Origin: Kitasatospora indigofera
GTDB taxonomy: Bacteria > Actinomycetota > Actinomycetes > Streptomycetales > Streptomycetaceae
NCBI RefSeq assembly: GCF_014655955.1
Contig: NZ_BNBO01000033.1
Location: 1-64,000 of the forward strand
DNA: 64,000 nt
Direction of reading: 5' to 3'
Shown: positions 24,618 to 33,843 of the stretch, piece by piece
How positions within the stretch are numbered: the stretch's first letter is position 1
How the letters are laid out: each line of letters starts with the position of its first letter
Position numbers and translations under genes: made by a program
Notes under the pieces: model-generated
Seen by the model: the letters and a program-made list of their open reading frames with translations, nothing else
The model's database searches: none
What the model was told of the DNA's origin: nothing

Positions 24618-25316
24618 TCAGGCCGCCGGCGGCGGGCCGGGCTTCGCCCGCGCGACGTCGATCGAGCAGACCCCCGGGGCGGAGAACGGCCGCAGGACGA
24701 GCCCGCCCGGGCGGCCGGCCCGCTCGGCGATCGCGTCCAGCATGCCCTGGTGCACGGCGCAGACCACCTCGGGATGGCTCTCGGCGTTCTGCTGGAACGG
24801 GCAGTTGTGCAGCAGCACCCGCGCGCCGCCGGCCGTCAGCTCCGGGCCGAAGCCCCAGCCCTCGGCCTCCGCCAGCACCCGCTCGGCCAGCACCTGGTCC
24901 GACACCGCCGGACCGGCCGGGTCCGGCTCGTCCCCGGCCCGGTCCGGCTCGGCGGCGCCCCAGTCGCGGCCGGCCCGCTCCGCCCGGGCCGAGCGCTCGG
25001 CGGGGTCCGTGCCGTAGCCGAGCGAGAGCACCTCCACCAGGGTCCGGTAGGCCGCCAGCTGCTCACGGGCGGGAGCGGCGGCGTAGCGCAGCCGGGGCCG
25101 GCCCCGGCCGGCCGCCGGCCCGGCGCGGCGCACCTCCACCAGCCCGGCCTCGACCAGGGCGGTGAGATGGTGCCGGACGGTGGTCACGTGCAGGTCGAGG
25201 GCGCGGGCCAACTGCTCGATGTCGAGCGGGCCGGACGCCTCGGTCAGGGTCGCCAGCAGGGCCCGCCGGGCCGGCGCGGACAGCGCCTTGTGCACGCCGG
25301 GGTCGCTGCTGTCCAT
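24618..25316 (-). CDS. ArsR-like HTH regulator with C-terminal cysteine domain (SufR-like)
   Basis: A 232-residue protein with an N-terminal winged helix (LARALDLHVTTVRHHLTALVEAGLVEVRR, residues about 36-64) and a C-terminal domain with three cysteines: C172 in HNCPF, C186 in EVVCAVHQG and C217 in APGVCSI. This design resembles the SufR family, whose cysteines bind an iron-sulfur cluster that senses iron, redox state or NO. It converges with hmp and is divergent from a GNAT gene. A TAATAT box 8-13 bases before the ATG suggests a leaderless transcript. Regulation of hmp by this protein is inference from position. Confidence 0.8.
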   Translation of the reverse strand: MDSSDPGVHKALSAPARRALLATLTEASGPLDIEQLARALDLHVTTVRHHLTALVEAGLVEVRRAGPAAGRGRPRLRYAAAPAREQLAAYRTLVEVLSLGYGTDPAERSARAERAGRDWGAAEPDRAGDEPDPAGPAVSDQVLAERVLAEAEGWGFGPELTAGGARVLLHNCPFQQNAESHPEVVCAVHQGMLDAIAERAGRPGGLVLRPFSAPGVCSIDVARAKPGPPPAA

Positions 25317-25367
25317 GCGGCCATATTACGGTGGCCCGCCCGCCACCAGGCCGGGGAGACTGGCCGG

Positions 25368-25901
25368 ATGCGCATCAGAACCGTGACGAGGGACGAGCTG
25401 CCGCTGCTCCGCGCGATCGAGTGGGCGGCCGGCGAGTGCTTCCGCGAGATCGGCATGCCGGAGATCGCCGACGACGAGCCGCTGCCGGTGGCGGAGCTGG
25501 CCCGCTACCTGGACGGGGGCACCGCCCTGGCGGTGGTGGACGCCGCGGACCGGCCGGTGGCCTACCTGATCGCCGAGCCGGTGGACGGCGCCCTCCACAT
25601 CGAGCAGGTGTCGGTCCACCCGGACCACGCCCGGCGCGGCCTCGGCCGGGCGCTGATCGACCATCTCGCGCAGCTCGGCGGCGGCGCCGCGCTGACCCTC
25701 ACCACCTTCGCCGAGGTGCCGTGGAACGCCCCCTACTACGCGCGCTGCGGGTTCCGTCCACTGGCCGCCGACGAGGTGACCGCCGGGCTGCGGGAGATCC
25801 GCCGGCAGGAGGCCGCGCACGGCCTGGACCGCTGGACGAGGCTCTGCATGCGGCGCGAGCCCGGGCCGGCGGCCGCCCCCGGGCCGGACGACCCGGCCTG
25901 A
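25368..25901 (+). CDS. GNAT family N-acetyltransferase
   Basis: A 177-residue acetyl-CoA-dependent N-acetyltransferase. The core is typical: strand beta-4 IEQVSVHPDHARRGLGRALIDHL (about residues 85-107) contains the Q/RxxGxG/A-type pyrophosphate loop as RRGLGRA. It is followed by LTLTTFAEVPWNAPYYARCGFRPL, with the Tyr expected of the general acid. The 51-base divergent gap to the SufR-like gene leaves room for one shared promoter region. The substrate is unknown; small-molecule or amino-acid acetylation is usual for this class. Confidence 0.88.
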   Translation: MRIRTVTRDELPLLRAIEWAAGECFREIGMPEIADDEPLPVAELARYLDGGTALAVVDAADRPVAYLIAEPVDGALHIEQVSVHPDHARRGLGRALIDHLAQLGGGAALTLTTFAEVPWNAPYYARCGFRPLAADEVTAGLREIRRQEAAHGLDRWTRLCMRREPGPAAAPGPDDPA

Positions 25902-25962
25902 GCCGGCGCCCGGTCCCGGCGCCCGGCACCGCTGCCCCGCCGGTCACCGAGGGGCCGGCCGG

Positions 25963-27087
25963 TCAGTCGGTGACGCCCAGCCGCAGCACGGTGGTGGAGC
26001 GGAACTCCTGGCCGGGCCGCAGCTCGGTGCTCGGGTAGTCGGGCTGGTGCGGCGAGTCCGGGTGGTGCTGGGTCTCCAGGGCGATGCCCGAGTACGGGCC
26101 GTAGGGCACCCCGGCGGCGCCGCTCACCGCGCCCGTGAAGCCGTTGGCGGTGTAGACCTGCAGGCCCGGCTCGGTGGTGAGGACCTCCAGGGTGCGGCCG
26201 GAGACCGGGTCCTCCAGCAGGGCCGCGCGGGCCGGGGTCCCGTCGGCGGGGCGCTCGCGCAGCACCCAGTTGTGGTCGTAGCCGCCGGGGCCGGTCAGCT
26301 GGGGGTGGTGGTCGTGGATGGCCTTGCCGACCGGCCGGGCGACGGTGAAGTCGAAGGGCGTCCCGGCCACCGGCTCGTACGGGCCGTAGGGGATCTGCCG
26401 CTCGTCGACCGGGGTGTACGCGTCGGCGTCGACGGTCAGCAGGTGGCCGAGGACGTCGCCGCTGCCCTCGCCGGACAGGTTCACGTACGCGTGGTTGGTG
26501 AGGTTGACGACCGTGGGGTGGGTGCAGGTGGCGTGGTAGGCGATGGTCAACTCGCCCGCCGCCGAGAGGGTGTAGCTCACCTGGACGTCCAGCCCGCCGG
26601 GGAAGCCCTGGTCGCCGTCCGGGCTGTGCAGGTGCAGCCGGACCCCGCCCGGGATCTCCTCCGCCTGCCACATCCGGTTGGCGAAGCCGTCCGGGCCGCC
26701 GTGCAGGGTGACGCCGTTGCCGGTGGGCATCAGCGGGTGGTCCACGCCGTCGATGGTGACCCGGCTGCCGGAGATCCGGTTGGCGTAGCGGCCGACGGTG
26801 GCGCCGTAGTGCCGGGCCGGGCCGAGCACGTGGGCCAGTTCGTCGCTGCTGAGCAGCAGTTGGGCGGTGGCGCCGGTGCGGTCGGGGGCCCGCAGGGTGT
26901 GCAGGGTGGCGCCGAGCGTCAGCACGCTCGCCTCGTACGGGCCGGCCCGCAGGGTCCAGCGTTCGAAGGCGGCGCCGGCGCCGGCGGGCTCGAAGGGCCC
27001 GTGCTCGACCGTCGTCCCCGGCACGTCCGCCCCCGCTCCGCCGCCGCCCTCGCCGGTGTCCTGCCCGCCCGCCCGGTGCATCGCCAT
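25963..27087 (-). CDS. Aldose 1-epimerase (mutarotase)
   Basis: A 374-residue galactose-mutarotase family enzyme that interconverts alpha and beta anomers of aldoses. The substrate and catalytic segments GRYANRISG, TNHAYVNLSG (catalytic His) and GIALETQHHPDSPH (catalytic Glu) are intact. There is no clear signal peptide. The first 25 residues are Gly-rich and outside the domain. The ATG at 27087 has GAGGAG upstream; a frame reaching 27180 is not needed. No Leloir-pathway gene is adjacent. It converges with the GNAT gene. Confidence 0.9.
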   Translation of the reverse strand: MAMHRAGGQDTGEGGGGAGADVPGTTVEHGPFEPAGAGAAFERWTLRAGPYEASVLTLGATLHTLRAPDRTGATAQLLLSSDELAHVLGPARHYGATVGRYANRISGSRVTIDGVDHPLMPTGNGVTLHGGPDGFANRMWQAEEIPGGVRLHLHSPDGDQGFPGGLDVQVSYTLSAAGELTIAYHATCTHPTVVNLTNHAYVNLSGEGSGDVLGHLLTVDADAYTPVDERQIPYGPYEPVAGTPFDFTVARPVGKAIHDHHPQLTGPGGYDHNWVLRERPADGTPARAALLEDPVSGRTLEVLTTEPGLQVYTANGFTGAVSGAAGVPYGPYSGIALETQHHPDSPHQPDYPSTELRPGQEFRSTTVLRLGVTD

Positions 27088-27178
27088 GACCTGCTCCTCA
27101 GTGGCCGCCGAGGCCCGGCCGGAGGCCGCCTCGCGTCGATATCTGTTCGAGTATGAGCGATCATGTCGCTCCCGGCGC

Positions 27179-27209
27179 ACAGCCTATCGGGGGGTACAGC
27201 CTATCGGGG
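27179..27209. repeat. Direct repeat upstream of the epimerase gene
   Basis: ACAGCCTATCGGGG occurs twice (27179-27192 and 27196-27209) with a 17-base period in the short gap between the epimerase start and the LuxR-type gene's stop. It could be an operator pair or a recent duplication. Confidence 0.5.
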
Positions 27210-27298
27210 CCGGGGGCGCGAGGAGCCGCGACCGGCCCCGCGCGCCCCGGCGGCCGGAGCCCCGGTCCGGCCTGCCGCCGGCCCGGCCGTCCCCCGGC

Positions 27299-30200
27299 TC
27301 AGTCCTCCGCCGGATCGGGCCGCTCGGTGCTCAGCCCGAGCGCGGCCGCCAGCCCCTCCGTGCCGGTGCCCGCCTTCCGGTGCACGGCCGCCAGCCTGCG
27401 GTGCACCAGGCTCAGCGGCACGCCCAGCTCCTGCGCGATCCGCGGCGCCGGCACGCCCTTGACGGCCAGCGCGGCCACCTCCCACTCGGGTTGGCTGAGC
27501 GCGTCCTTGCTGACCGAGCGCAGCCGGTTCGGCCGCAGGCCGGACTTGGCCAGCTCCCGGCGGGCGCGGTCCACCAGACCGTCGGCGGCGCAGTGCTGGG
27601 CCAGCTCGATGCCCTGGTAGAGGTACTCGGCGGCGTCCTCCAGGCGGCCGACCCGGCGCAGCGCGCACCCCAGGTCGACCAGCGCGACCGCGTGCTCGTA
27701 GCCGGCCGGCGACTGCCCGAGGTGGGTGACCGCGAGCTCCAGCAGCTCGACCGCCTTCGGCCCGTCGGCGATCTCGGCGTGCAGCCGCAGCGCGGTGCCG
27801 ATCGCGGAGGCGGCGCCGAAGGTCATCGCCCGCTCGACCGACTCCTCGGCCAACTCCCAGGCCCGGTCCGGGTCCTCGCGGGCCAGCGCGACCGCGAGGT
27901 GACCGGCCCAGGGCGCCCACACCGTGTTGTGCCAGCCGCGTTCGGCGAGCTCGCCGCCGACCCGGGTGAGGGTGGCCGCGGCGGCCACGTGCTTGCCCTT
28001 GGCGAGCAGCAGCTTGCCGTACAGCGAGGGCGCGTCGGGCAGCACCATCGCGGTCGGGTGGTAGGGCGGCCCGAAGTTGTACTTCTGCGACAGCTCCCAG
28101 GCCTCGTCGACCCGGCCGCGGGCGAGCAGGGTGTCGATCAGCACGCCGACGGTGTCCCACTGCAGCGGCAGGCCGGGCCCGATCCGCTCGGACAGCCGCA
28201 GGCCCCGGCGCAGGAAGTCCTCGGCCTCGGCGAGCAGGCCGCGGCGGAACCTGGTCAGTCCCATCAGGAAGTAGGCGAAGCCGCGGTGGGCGCCGCTCCA
28301 GCCGGCCAGTTCGAACTCCATGATGGCGTCGGAGAACAGCCGTTCGGCGAGCGCCAGCCGGTCGGTGTACGTGCAGGTGAGCCCGATGATGGCGGGCAGC
28401 TCGAAGCCCCAGGTGGTGTTGGTCCACTGCAGGCCGTCGGGCAGCCGGCCGTCCTCCAGCGCCTCCTCCACCAGCGAGAGCGCCACGGCGGCCGGCTCGC
28501 CGCGCAGGGTGAGGTCCCAGGCCCGCATCGCCAGGACGGCCCGCTCGGCGGTGCCGCGCCCCTGCAGCCCGCGCCAGAGCTCCTCCAGCCGACGCGACCG
28601 GGCCGGACCGTCCTCCTCGGCCTTCTGCCAGGCCTGCCACATCAGGGAGGCGGCCTCCAGCCGGAGCCGGCCCGCCGGGTCCTTGGTGCGGGCGATCTCG
28701 TCCCTGCAGACCTGGGCGGCGGCGATCAGCTGGCCGCTGTGGGCCAGCGCCTCGGACAGCCGGAAGGTCGCGTCCACCCGCAGTTCGGGGCGCAGCCCTT
28801 CGTCCGGGTCGAGCGCGAGGCGCAGCTGGTTGACGGTGGCGACCGGGTCGGTGAGCAGTGCCGAGCAGCCGAGTTCGTACAGCACCTCGGCCCGGTAGTC
28901 CTCGTCCGGCGGCTCGCTGAGGGCGCGCTTCAGACAGGCCTGGGCCGCCTCGGGGGCGCCGATGGCGAGGTGTTCGGCGGCGGCGCGGCGCAGTTTGCGC
29001 ACCGTCCGGTCGTCGCCCTCGGGGTGGGTGGCGATCAGGTGGCGGGAGGCCGCGATCAGGCCGAGGCCGGCGTTCTCGATCTCGGTGAAGGCGACGCGGT
29101 GCATGCCGGTGCGGGCGGCGTCCGGCATGGTCTTGTAGATCGAGGTGCCGATCAGCGGGTGGACGAACTCCAGGTTCCCGCCGGGCACCTGGGTGAGCAC
29201 CCGGTGCTTGCGCAGCTGCTTGACCGACTCGCGGGCGGCCTCCTGGCTCAGCGCGGAGATCCGGGTGGCGAGGCCGGGGTTGATGTCGGTGCCGAGCAGG
29301 GCGGCGGCCCAGGCGAACCGCAGGGTGGTGGTGCCGAGCTTCTCCAGCCAGGTCTTGAGGGTCATCCCGCGTGCCTCGGCGGCGAGTTCGCCGAGCATCG
29401 GGGTGTTCTCCTCGACCGGTTCGAGGTCCTGGTCGATGACCTTGCCGATCAGGGCGGTGGCGTCGTAGGGGTTGCCGCGGGTGACCGACCAGACCTCGTA
29501 GCAGAACGGCTCCTCGGCCCCGGGGCCGAGCGCGTCGCGGACGATCTCCGACATCGAGTCGGGGGTGAGCGGGCGCAGTTCGTGCCGCCGGGTGGCCTGG
29601 CCGGCGATGGCCTGCTGGAACGGGAGGGCCTCCGGGGTGAACTCGTCGCCGTCGCGGTAGGCGGTGACCAGCAGCACGGGGAGTTCGCGGGAGCGGACGG
29701 CGAACGCCGAGAGCCAGCTGAGCGACTCCAGGTCGGCCCAGTGCAGGTCGTCGACGATCATCACCAACGGGGCCCGGCGCGGGGCGAGTTGGGTCAGCAC
29801 GTAGTCGAGGCCGTCGCGAATGCCCTGCGGGTCGATGGCGACCGCCTCGCTGCCCGGGCGGAACAGGCCGATCGCGGGGCCGACGGTGTCGTACCAGTTG
29901 CCGAAGACCTCGTGGCGCTCCGACTCGGTGAGGCCGCCGAGCACCGGCTGGAGCAGCTGGCGCAGGACGTGGTACGGCTCGGTGTACTGCTGCTCGCCGC
30001 CTCGCGCGAACAGGACGGTGCAGCGCTCCCGGGTGTGGGCGCGCCGGCGGACCTCGTGCAGCAGGCTGGTCTTCCCGAGGCCCGCCTGGCCGGAGAAGAT
30101 CAGCAGTTCGCCGATCTCGGTGCCGCCGGCCGCGAACTCGCGGCAGAGCTTCTCCACGGCGAGTTCGGCCGAGTGGACCTCGGAGTCGCGGTCGCGCAGC

Positions 30201-30436
30201 TTGGTCCGGCTCCCGGCGGCGGCCGGCCCGGCCGGACGGTCCTCGGACCGACCGCCCGCCCCGGGTTCACCGCCGGCCCCGGGCTTTCGGTGGCCTTCGG
30301 GTTCGCGGCGGGTCTCGGGGTCCGGCCCCGCGTCAGGGCCGGGGCCGGCGCCAGGCAGACGGTCCGTCAGCCCGCCCTCGGCCTCGCGTCCGTCCGCGCG
30401 CCCGTCCCCGCCCCGCAGTTCGCTTCCCTCGGCCAC
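27299..30436 (-). CDS. LAL-type ATPase/LuxR transcriptional regulator
   Basis: A 1045-residue regulator of the LAL (large ATP-binding LuxR/MalT-like) kind. A charged, low-complexity N-terminus (about 1-80) precedes an AAA-type ATPase with Walker A GQAGLGKT (about 116-123) and Walker B LVMIVDDLHWAD. A long TPR-like helical middle follows. The C-terminal LuxR helix-turn-helix is LSQPEWEVAALAVKGVPAPRIAQELGVPLSLVHRRL. The GTG at 30436 has GGAGGG upstream. Such proteins are often pathway activators. This one is divergent from a terpene synthase gene across a 253-base gap with a 16-bp palindrome, so it may control that gene. Confidence 0.9.
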   Translation of the reverse strand: MAEGSELRGGDGRADGREAEGGLTDRLPGAGPGPDAGPDPETRREPEGHRKPGAGGEPGAGGRSEDRPAGPAAAGSRTKLRDRDSEVHSAELAVEKLCREFAAGGTEIGELLIFSGQAGLGKTSLLHEVRRRAHTRERCTVLFARGGEQQYTEPYHVLRQLLQPVLGGLTESERHEVFGNWYDTVGPAIGLFRPGSEAVAIDPQGIRDGLDYVLTQLAPRRAPLVMIVDDLHWADLESLSWLSAFAVRSRELPVLLVTAYRDGDEFTPEALPFQQAIAGQATRRHELRPLTPDSMSEIVRDALGPGAEEPFCYEVWSVTRGNPYDATALIGKVIDQDLEPVEENTPMLGELAAEARGMTLKTWLEKLGTTTLRFAWAAALLGTDINPGLATRISALSQEAARESVKQLRKHRVLTQVPGGNLEFVHPLIGTSIYKTMPDAARTGMHRVAFTEIENAGLGLIAASRHLIATHPEGDDRTVRKLRRAAAEHLAIGAPEAAQACLKRALSEPPDEDYRAEVLYELGCSALLTDPVATVNQLRLALDPDEGLRPELRVDATFRLSEALAHSGQLIAAAQVCRDEIARTKDPAGRLRLEAASLMWQAWQKAEEDGPARSRRLEELWRGLQGRGTAERAVLAMRAWDLTLRGEPAAVALSLVEEALEDGRLPDGLQWTNTTWGFELPAIIGLTCTYTDRLALAERLFSDAIMEFELAGWSGAHRGFAYFLMGLTRFRRGLLAEAEDFLRRGLRLSERIGPGLPLQWDTVGVLIDTLLARGRVDEAWELSQKYNFGPPYHPTAMVLPDAPSLYGKLLLAKGKHVAAAATLTRVGGELAERGWHNTVWAPWAGHLAVALAREDPDRAWELAEESVERAMTFGAASAIGTALRLHAEIADGPKAVELLELAVTHLGQSPAGYEHAVALVDLGCALRRVGRLEDAAEYLYQGIELAQHCAADGLVDRARRELAKSGLRPNRLRSVSKDALSQPEWEVAALAVKGVPAPRIAQELGVPLSLVHRRLAAVHRKAGTGTEGLAAALGLSTERPDPAED

Positions 30437-30570
30437 CGCTGCACCCTCCGCCTCGCCGATCCATGGTCCTGCCGATCCATGGCCCTGTCGCCGACACTAG
30501 CGCCGCCGGGGGCGCTTGGGGCGGCATTCGCGCAGGCCGAGGGGGAGATCGAGGGTTCGGAACCGGCGCC

Positions 30571-30586
30571 CAGGGCAATTGCCCTG
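30571..30586. promoter_or_regulatory. 16-bp perfect palindrome between LAL regulator and terpene synthase
   Basis: CAGGGCAATTGCCCTG is a perfect palindrome, 104 bases before the terpene synthase ATG and 135 bases before the regulator's GTG. It lies in an AT-enriched part of the divergent intergenic region and is a candidate regulator binding site. Confidence 0.55.
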
Positions 30587-30689
30587 ATATCCCTAACGTC
30601 CGATCATTCCATCAGATACCCTCAGCCCCGCGGGGCGCAGTTGATCTTGCGGCAAGTGACCCACGACCCCCCACGACACTGGGAGCCCG

Positions 30690-31646
30690 ATGTCCGACGG
30701 CAGCTCACTTCGCAATCCCTTCCCGCATCGGCGCAATCCCCACACCGCCGAGGCGGCCGGACTTCATCGGGCCTGGCTGGAGCGGCATCCGCTGCTCCAC
30801 GCCGACGGCGCCGTCGGCCACGCCGGCTACGCGCACTGGGAGGTCGTCGACCTCGCCGCCCTCGGCTACCCCGACGCCGGCCCCGAGGAACTCGCCCTCG
30901 CCGCAGACCTGATGGGCTTCTACTTCCTCTTCGACGACCAGTTCGACGGGCCGCTCGGCCGCCGCCCCGCCGAGGTCGCCGTCATCTGCGACCGGCTCGC
31001 GGCGGTACTCCACGGCGCGAAGCCCGATCCGCACTCCCCCGCCGAGACCGCGTTCGCCGACCTCTGGGAGCGCAGCGTCGTCGGCATGCCCGCCCGCTGG
31101 AGGGCGCGCGCCGCCTACAACTGGGAGTGGTACTTCGCCAGCCATCCCGCCGAGGCGGCCGGCCGGATCTCCGAGAGACCCCCGGACCGTGACGGCTACC
31201 TCGCGCTGCGCCGCGGGACCGCCGCCATGGAGACCATCTTCGACATGATCGAACGGCTCGGCCGCTTCCAGGTCCCGCTGGCCGCCCACCACCACCCCGT
31301 CCTGCGCCAACTCCGCCAGCTGGCGGCCGACATACCGTCGCTCAGCAACGACGTCCGCTCCTACCCCAAGGAGGCCCCCACCGGTGACGTCAACAACCTG
31401 GTGATGATCGTCCAGCGGGAGCACGGCTGCTCCGCGGAGGCGGCCTGCGCCCTGGTGACCGCCGAGGCCCAGCTGATGATCGGCCGCTGCACCGAGCTGG
31501 TCACCCAACTCCCTGAGACCTACCTGGCGTTGGGCCTGAGCCCGGCCGAGCGGGCGCTCGCGCACCGGTACGCGGAAGGCCTGACCGACTGGCTCGCCGG
31601 TTACCTGCACTGGGAGGCCAGGACCGGCCGCTACCGGATGGCCTGA
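30690..31646 (+). CDS. Type I terpene synthase
   Basis: A 318-residue class I terpene cyclase that ionises a prenyl diphosphate and cyclises the cation. The aspartate-rich motif is DDQFD at 82-86 (FDDQFDG). The NSE triad is N220-D-V-R-S224-Y-P-K-E228. The upstream diphosphate sensor Arg is R174 or R175, and the C-terminal RY pair is in GRYRM. The length is normal for a bacterial sesquiterpene- or monoterpene-type cyclase. No P450, prenyltransferase or methyltransferase gene is adjacent. GGGAG precedes the ATG. The product cannot be predicted here; control by the divergent LAL regulator is likely. Confidence 0.92.
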   Translation: MSDGSSLRNPFPHRRNPHTAEAAGLHRAWLERHPLLHADGAVGHAGYAHWEVVDLAALGYPDAGPEELALAADLMGFYFLFDDQFDGPLGRRPAEVAVICDRLAAVLHGAKPDPHSPAETAFADLWERSVVGMPARWRARAAYNWEWYFASHPAEAAGRISERPPDRDGYLALRRGTAAMETIFDMIERLGRFQVPLAAHHHPVLRQLRQLAADIPSLSNDVRSYPKEAPTGDVNNLVMIVQREHGCSAEAACALVTAEAQLMIGRCTELVTQLPETYLALGLSPAERALAHRYAEGLTDWLAGYLHWEARTGRYRMA

Positions 31647-31881
31647 CCCCGGCCCCGCGGACGGGCGGACCGCCACCTTCCGTGGGCGTCCCCGTACGCA
31701 CCGTGGCGGGCGGCGCCGCACCGGGCTAGTGTGCACGGCGGCGGGCACCCGGCTCCACCCCGGTGGACGGATGCCCGGATCGAGCATCTGCCAGTTCCTT
31801 CCGCCGGGCCGCCCCGCGGCCCGACACGCCGCCCCGGGCGGGCCGGGGCGGCGCCCGTCGCAGCGAGGAGTCACCAGAAGC

Positions 31882-33405
31882 ATGACGGTCTACCAGCCCC
31901 CCGGACAGCCCGGAAGCATCGTCACCTACCGCCCCCGGTACGAGCACTGGATCGGCGGCGAGTGGCGGCCCCCGGTCCGCGGCCAGTACTTCCAGAACCC
32001 GACCCCGGTGACCGGCGAGACATTCTGCGAGGTCGCCCGGGGCACCGCCGAGGACATCGAGGCGGCCCTGGACGCGGCCCACGCCGCCGCCCCCGCCTGG
32101 GGCCGCACCTCCCCCGCCGACCGGGCCCAGGTGCTGCTGCGGATCGCCGACCGGATGGCCGGGCACCTGGAGGAGCTGGCCGTCGCGGAGAGCTGGGAGA
32201 ACGGCAAGCCGGTGCGCGAGACGCTGGCCGCGGACCTGCCGCTCGCCGTCGACCACCTGCGCTACTTCGCCGGCGCCCTGCGGGCCCAGGAGGGCGGCCT
32301 CTCGCAGATCGACGACGACACGGTGGCGTACCACTTCCACGAGCCGCTGGGCGTGGTCGGCCAGATCATCCCGTGGAACTTCCCGCTGCTGATGGCCGTC
32401 TGGAAGCTCGCCCCGGCGCTCGCGGCCGGCAACGCGGTGGTGCTCAAGCCCGCCGAGCAGACCCCGGCGTCCATCCTGCTGCTGGTCGACCTGATCGCCG
32501 ACCTGCTGCCGGCCGGCGTGCTGAACGTGGTCAGCGGCTTCGGGGTGGAGGCCGGCAAGCCGCTGGCGTCCAGCAGCCGGGTCCGCAAGATCGCCTTCAC
32601 CGGTGAGACCACCACCGGCCGGCTGATCCTGCAGTACGCCAGCAGCAACCTGATCCCGGTCAGCCTGGAGCTGGGCGGCAAGAGCCCCAACCTGTTCTTC
32701 GCCGACGTCGCGGCCGAGCAGGACGCCTTCTACGACAAGGCGCTGGAGGGCTTCGCGATGTTCGCCCTCAACCAGGGCGAGGTCTGCACCTGCCCGAGCC
32801 GGGCGCTGATCCAGTCCTCGATCTACGACCGCTTCCTGGGCGACGGCCTGGAGCGGGTGCGGGCGATGCGCCAGGGCAACCCGCTGGACACCGACACCCA
32901 GGTCGGCGCGCAGGCCAGCAACGACCAGCTGGAGAAGATCCTCGCGTACATCGAGATCGGCCAGGCCGAGGGCGCCAAGGTGCTGGCCGGCGGCGAGCGG
33001 GCCGACCTCGGCGGCGCGCTCGCCGGCGGGTACTACGTCGCGCCGACGGTCTTCGAGGGCGACAACAGCATGCGGATCTTCCAGGAGGAGATCTTCGGCC
33101 CGGTGGTCGCGGTCACCCGCTTCGACGACTTCGCCGACGGCATCGACCTGGCCAACGACACCCTGTACGGGCTGGGCGCGGGCGTCTGGAGCCGGGACGG
33201 CAGCGTCGCCTACCGGGCCGGGCGGGCCATCCAGGCGGGCCGGGTGTGGACCAACTGCTACCACGCCTACCCCGCGCACGCGGCCTTCGGCGGCTACAAG
33301 AACTCGGGCATCGGCCGGGAGACCCACCGGGTGGCGCTGGAGCACTACCAGCAGACCAAGAACCTGCTGGTGAGCTACTCGCCGCAGGCCCTCGGGTTCT
33401 TCTAG
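31882..33405 (+). CDS. NAD-dependent aldehyde dehydrogenase
   Basis: A 507-residue aldehyde dehydrogenase. The cofactor-binding region includes IIPWNFPLLMAVWK and the Gly-rich FTGETTTGRLI. The catalytic Glu is in SLELGGKSPN and the catalytic Cys in NQGEVCTCPSR. It resembles acetaldehyde/ExaC-type enzymes that are commonly followed by a DUF779 gene, as here, one base after the stop. The ATG at 31882 follows GAGGAG at a slightly long distance. It oxidises aldehydes to acids with NAD; likely physiological substrates are acetaldehyde or related short aldehydes, by family precedent. Confidence 0.93.
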   Translation: MTVYQPPGQPGSIVTYRPRYEHWIGGEWRPPVRGQYFQNPTPVTGETFCEVARGTAEDIEAALDAAHAAAPAWGRTSPADRAQVLLRIADRMAGHLEELAVAESWENGKPVRETLAADLPLAVDHLRYFAGALRAQEGGLSQIDDDTVAYHFHEPLGVVGQIIPWNFPLLMAVWKLAPALAAGNAVVLKPAEQTPASILLLVDLIADLLPAGVLNVVSGFGVEAGKPLASSSRVRKIAFTGETTTGRLILQYASSNLIPVSLELGGKSPNLFFADVAAEQDAFYDKALEGFAMFALNQGEVCTCPSRALIQSSIYDRFLGDGLERVRAMRQGNPLDTDTQVGAQASNDQLEKILAYIEIGQAEGAKVLAGGERADLGGALAGGYYVAPTVFEGDNSMRIFQEEIFGPVVAVTRFDDFADGIDLANDTLYGLGAGVWSRDGSVAYRAGRAIQAGRVWTNCYHAYPAHAAFGGYKNSGIGRETHRVALEHYQQTKNLLVSYSPQALGFF

Positions 33406-33406
33406 G

Positions 33407-33757
33407 GTGGCCGTCTCCCGGGTGGCCGTCAGCAGCGCGGCCGCCGACCTGCTGAAGCGGCTGGCGGCCGAGCACGGCCCGCTGATGTTCCACCAGTCCG
33501 GCGGCTGCTGCGACGGGTCGGCACCGATGTGCTACCCGGCCGGGGAGTTCCTCACCTCGGAGGCCGACCACCTGCTCGGCGAGCTGCTGGTGGACGGCCT
33601 CGACCCGATCCCGGTCTGGATCGGCCGCGACCAGTACGCCTACTGGTCGCACACCCACCTGACCATCGACGTGGTGCCCGGCCGCGGCAGCGGATTCTCC
33701 CTCGAAACGCCGACCGGGCTGCGCTTCCTGACCCGCTCCCGGCTGCTGGAGGCCTGA
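33407..33757 (+). CDS. DUF779 domain-containing protein
   Basis: A 116-residue DUF779 protein with the family's conserved HQSGGCCDGSAPMCYP segment (residues about 29-44), whose three cysteines could bind a metal. Its GTG start lies one base after the aldehyde dehydrogenase stop codon, so the two genes are coupled. DUF779 proteins accompany aldehyde dehydrogenases in many bacteria, but their biochemical role is unknown. Confidence 0.9.
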   Translation: MAVSRVAVSSAAADLLKRLAAEHGPLMFHQSGGCCDGSAPMCYPAGEFLTSEADHLLGELLVDGLDPIPVWIGRDQYAYWSHTHLTIDVVPGRGSGFSLETPTGLRFLTRSRLLEA

Positions 33758-33843
33758 CCCGGGGCCGGCCGGGCGGCGCGGGCCGGAGCCGCTGCGCCGG
33801 ACCGGCCGGCCCCCGCGACCGCCACGGGCGGCGGGCCGGCCGG

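Noticed and set aside
26867..31192. Open frame of 1441 codons on the plus strand
   Set aside because: It runs antisense to the epimerase and LAL regulator genes and partly through the terpene synthase in another frame; its translation is low-complexity with no domains.
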